Part shown: positions 4,624 to 7,184 of the stretch, piece after piece
Layout: each line of letters begins with the position of its first letter
How positions within the stretch are numbered: the stretch's first letter is position 1
Source: Clostridia bacterium
Lineage (GTDB): Bacteria > Bacillota > Clostridia > Oscillospirales > Acutalibacteraceae
Assembly: GCA_900771185.1 (NCBI GenBank)
Contig: CAAGND010000137.1
Coordinates: forward strand, 1-7,184
Length of the DNA: 7,184 nt
Direction: 5' to 3'
Made by a program: the position numbers and the translations under genes
Notes under the pieces: generated by a model
The model's input: only the letters and a program-made list of their open reading frames with translations
Told to the model about the DNA's origin: nothing
Databases searched by the model: none

Positions 4624-5547
4624 TTACTCCAATATTTTAGACATTGCGTTTCGAAGTTCGCCGTCTCTGTCAGTCAGCTCCTGCCAGTTGAAGATTCCGG
4701 CAAAGCCGTTTGCTTTGACATAGGCAGTCTTGCGTCTTATGGAGCCGGGGGTATCTATCGAGAGTTTTTTGCCGTCAATGACGATATAGTCCTGCTCATC
4801 GCCGCAGAGAAGCTGCGCTTCGCCGTTTTGCACCATCTGCATGAGTCCGTCATATCCGCGCCACTCATAGGCCGGATCCTCACATCGGGCATAAAACGGG
4901 ATGCCGAGAACGAGCTTTTCCTTGTCTATACCGTTCTTCGCCCAGCCCTCCATTGCGCTGACCGTGAGCGTCATGCAGCTATGTGCTGTGTTATTCATAT
5001 CATATGTCATTATATTCACAAGGTCGAGAAGTTCATTGAGTTCGGCGTTTTCCAGCCTGTTCCAATGGTCAGAGCCCATGGCGGCAGTGAGAAGTCTGCC
5101 GCCTATCGCCTCTCTTATGCTTTTGCAAAGCAGAGTGAAATCATGCACGCAGTGCTCACAGGCGCTTATGCCGCCGTGGGGCAGACCCGGAAACTCCCAA
5201 TCCATATCGATGCCGTCAAGGCTCAGTTCCTGCGCCATCTGAGCGCAGCGACGAGCAAACCCGGCACGGTTCTCCTCGCTGCGGGACGCCTCGCAGAAAA
5301 AATCCGCGCAGGCTCCGCCTATCGAAAGCAGCACAAGCGTTGACGCCGACTGCTTCTCTATCTCATCGTGTATAAGCCGTATTCCGTTTTTCACCTCGTC
5401 ACTGACACAGGGCAGATAAAACTCGCCCTCTTTTCTCAGCGTTGAAAAGGCGACAAATACATGGGTTATTTTCTTGAAGTCGATTTTTTCAGCAGATTCA
5501 CGGCTTAATCCACCGGGAATATAGCTGCCGCAGACAAGCTTTTTCAT
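4624..5547 (-). CDS. Glycoside hydrolase family 18 (chitinase / N-acetylglucosaminidase-like)
   Basis: This 307-residue single-domain protein carries the diagnostic GH18 active site DGIDMDWE (111-118), with E118 as catalytic acid and D114/D116 supporting the substrate-assisted mechanism. Other barrel landmarks are the strand-1 start VCGSYIPG, LLSIGG (73-78) on strand 3, MTYDM (180-184) on strand 6 and a C-terminal GIFNWQ with W288 lining the -1 site. GH18 enzymes cleave beta-1,4 bonds next to N-acetylglucosamine in chitin, N-glycan cores or peptidoglycan-like substrates; which one applies here is unclear. There is no signal peptide, so it should act inside the cell on imported oligosaccharides. 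Start ATG 5545-5547 overlaps the upstream stop as ATGA, with AGGTGG just before it, implying translational coupling. It is the last gene of its operon. Confidence 0.93.
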   Translation of the reverse strand: MKKLVCGSYIPGGLSRESAEKIDFKKITHVFVAFSTLRKEGEFYLPCVSDEVKNGIRLIHDEIEKQSASTLVLLSIGGACADFFCEASRSEENRAGFARRCAQMAQELSLDGIDMDWEFPGLPHGGISACEHCVHDFTLLCKSIREAIGGRLLTAAMGSDHWNRLENAELNELLDLVNIMTYDMNNTAHSCMTLTVSAMEGWAKNGIDKEKLVLGIPFYARCEDPAYEWRGYDGLMQMVQNGEAQLLCGDEQDYIVIDGKKLSIDTPGSIRRKTAYVKANGFAGIFNWQELTDRDGELRNAMSKILE

Positions 5548-6977
5548 ACTCCACCTCTGTCAACCGTCACACTCTCGCTTTGAGCATTCCATGAGTCGAT
5601 AGCGGTTATTCTTATCTTCGCCGTGTTCTGCGGAAGATTTGGCGGCAGACGAAGTTCAACAGTGTCTGACATCTTATCTGTACCTTTGCTGAAATCCGAA
5701 AAATAAAGCAGTTCTGAAATCACTGTGGTATTTCCGTTTTCATCCTTCTCAACTTCGCCCGCATAGTTTGTTTTTTCAAAAGGCAGAACGTTTCCGCTGC
5801 CATCAAGGAACTCCAGTCTGTAAGAGTGAACGAAATCGTCATCCTCCGCCGCAGGGAAGCTGATAACTTTGATTTCGTTTCCGTCCCTGTCGCTCCGTTC
5901 AGATATCTCAGCATTCACGGGAACATTAAACGCAGGAGCCTTATTTTCTGCCCTTCTTTGCTCCCAAGTATAGCAAAACGATGAGGTATCGCCGAAAGGC
6001 GCTGAAATGATCCATGGCTCCTTATAGTTTTCTCCGGTCACGGTATCTATTCTTTGAATGGACACACCGTTTGCATCAATCGTCATTATCATTCCCATCG
6101 GCCAATGACATGCGTCGTCGCCATAAGCATCTTTCGGGATGCTTCCGTTATATTTGCCGCTTTCAAGCTCTATATAGTCTGTTGTCTGAGTGTTTATCGC
6201 AGTAAATTCTCCCTGCCAGATGGAGCGCTCATCGCAGAGCGCATAGTGCGAATGGCCTGAGAACGAGATAACCTGAGGATAGTCCTTGAGCACGTCATAG
6301 ATATCCTGATTTCCCCACTCATCGCTGCCGTAAACCGTATCCTGCGCATTGAGATGTGTCACAACGAATATCGGCTTGTTAGGATCGTCCTTCACCGCAG
6401 CGTCAAGCTGCTCCTTTATCCAGTCGCGGTCGCTGTATGACTTGTCATAGCTTCCGTCTGAGGAGCTCCAGACTATGAAATGATATCCGTTTATAACCTT
6501 GTGGCTGAACGGACGCTCACCGGTATACTTTGTGAAACGGCGCTGGAGCTTCGCCGGTGTCGCTATCTCGTGGGATTTTGCAAAATAGTCGAGCCAATAG
6601 TCATGGTTTCCCATTGCGAACACGGGCACGGGCTTGTTATTACCGTAGACCTCATCATATGTATCGGCAAAGGACTGCCACGCTTCAACTGTGCTCAGAT
6701 CCGTGAAATCGCCAGCATGGAGCAGAACATCGACACCGTTTGCCTTCATGGTCTCAAGGCTATTTTTCAGAGCGATTATCTGTGAGGAATCGGCACTGCC
6801 GTTCGCGGGGAGCTGAGAGTCGCTGATGATACCGACCTTCAGACTTTCACCGTCTCCGACTTTTACGGTTTGTGTTTCACCGTATTTTTTGAAGTTGCAC
6901 AGGAAATAACAGGCCGCCCCTCCCGCAATTGCAGCAGCCGCGGCAATGCCGACTGCCGCAATAACAATTTTGTTCAT
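5544..6977 (-). CDS. Membrane-anchored calcineurin-like metallophosphoesterase
   Basis: The 477-residue protein begins with a short basic start and a hydrophobic Ala/Gly-rich segment (4-27) that should act as a signal anchor, placing the enzyme outside the membrane. The metal-binding motifs follow in order: DSQ (53-55), GDFTD (89-93), GNHD (123-126), VTHLN (206-210) and GHSH (241-244). These make the two-metal centre of calcineurin-like phosphoesterases, which hydrolyse phosphomono- or diesters. Motif I has Q55 where the classical family has H. The last ~130 residues look like an Ig/fibronectin-III type domain (final strands RITAIDSWNAQ). The substrate is unknown. The start has GGAG 10 nt upstream. 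It lies 17 nt behind the GH2 gene and overlaps GH18 by four bases, so all three are one operon. Confidence 0.92.
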   Translation of the reverse strand: MNKIVIAAVGIAAAAAIAGGAACYFLCNFKKYGETQTVKVGDGESLKVGIISDSQLPANGSADSSQIIALKNSLETMKANGVDVLLHAGDFTDLSTVEAWQSFADTYDEVYGNNKPVPVFAMGNHDYWLDYFAKSHEIATPAKLQRRFTKYTGERPFSHKVINGYHFIVWSSSDGSYDKSYSDRDWIKEQLDAAVKDDPNKPIFVVTHLNAQDTVYGSDEWGNQDIYDVLKDYPQVISFSGHSHYALCDERSIWQGEFTAINTQTTDYIELESGKYNGSIPKDAYGDDACHWPMGMIMTIDANGVSIQRIDTVTGENYKEPWIISAPFGDTSSFCYTWEQRRAENKAPAFNVPVNAEISERSDRDGNEIKVISFPAAEDDDFVHSYRLEFLDGSGNVLPFEKTNYAGEVEKDENGNTTVISELLYFSDFSKGTDKMSDTVELRLPPNLPQNTAKIRITAIDSWNAQSESVTVDRGGV

Positions 6978-6994
6978 AGTTTTTCCGCTCCGGT

Positions 6995-7184
6995 TTATTT
7001 CTTATCGCCAAAGTTCAGCACAACATTCATATTGAGCTTTTTATATTTCGGAATAACATAGGGCTTTTTAAGAGTCGCCATTGCGGGAATATCTCCGCCG
7101 ACGCCCTGCTGCATGCCGTCAATATTAACGGTCAGCTCCCTCTTTCTGCCAAGCTCGCAGGAATGTTTGGCATCATAGAGCATC
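6995..7184 (-). CDS. GH2 beta-galactosidase, C-terminal end (5' part outside the window)
   Basis: The visible 62 codons run off the right edge and end at TAA 6995-6997. NIDGMQQGVGGD corresponds closely to the NIDGFHMGIGGD near the C-terminus of E. coli LacZ, in the last beta-sandwich domain (small chain). The preceding HSCELGRKREL and the final strand (NMNVVLNF) also fit that domain. GH2 enzymes remove terminal beta-linked sugars, usually galactose, with retention; the catalytic domain lies outside the window, so the substrate is not certain. An ATG at 7181-7183 is very probably internal. It is the furthest upstream gene seen in the operon with the phosphoesterase and GH18. Confidence 0.8.
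   Translation of the reverse strand, partial: MLYDAKHSCELGRKRELTVNIDGMQQGVGGDIPAMATLKKPYVIPKYKKLNMNVVLNFGDKK

Noticed and set aside
1..7184. CRISPR arrays, insertion sequences, phage genes or attachment sites.
   Set aside because: I saw no regularly spaced repeats, no transposase or integrase motifs and no terminal inverted repeats with target duplications. Although tRNA genes can serve as integration sites, no partial tRNA 3' end repeat was seen.

Overview
The window looks like one end of a metagenomic or draft contig from a low-to-mid-GC Firmicute of the Clostridia/Oscillospiraceae type. This rests on the protein families, GGGGGA/AGGTGG-type ribosome binding sites, CCA-encoding tRNA genes and U-tract terminators; no marker gene fixes the taxonomy. 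All confident native genes lie on the minus strand, so transcription runs from high to low coordinates.

Positions 1-~238 are not trustworthy as genome. Bases 6-39 match an Illumina TruSeq adapter/index primer. They are followed by AT-rich sequence carrying the tail of a TruA-like pseudouridine synthase and the first codons of another gene, pointing the opposite way and running straight into the 3' end of the resident MFS gene. I read this as an adapter-bearing chimeric read at the contig end.

From right to left the native part holds four blocks. (1) A sugar-degradation operon: the C-terminus of a GH2 beta-galactosidase (cut by the window edge), a membrane-anchored calcineurin-like phosphoesterase, and a GH18 glycosidase without a signal peptide; the last two overlap by ATGA. 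(2) A 444-nt gene-free stretch with a structured element or terminator behind GH18, then a good promoter and a ~200-nt structured leader containing two successive intrinsic terminators and a micro-ORF, feeding a class I SAM-dependent methyltransferase. (3) A polytopic membrane protein of unknown function with its own extended -10 promoter. (4) A tRNA-Asp(GTC)-tRNA-Thr(GGT) pair ending in a strong terminator, followed by an MFS transporter with a TTG start.

The most interesting region is the methyltransferase leader (4180-4417). Its layout (promoter, short ORF whose stop codon enters the first terminator stem, two terminators, competing helices) is what one expects of a conditional transcription attenuator such as a riboswitch or ribosome-sensing attenuator. 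I could not match it by eye to a known class. The function of the methyltransferase is also unknown, so its inducer cannot be guessed from the product.
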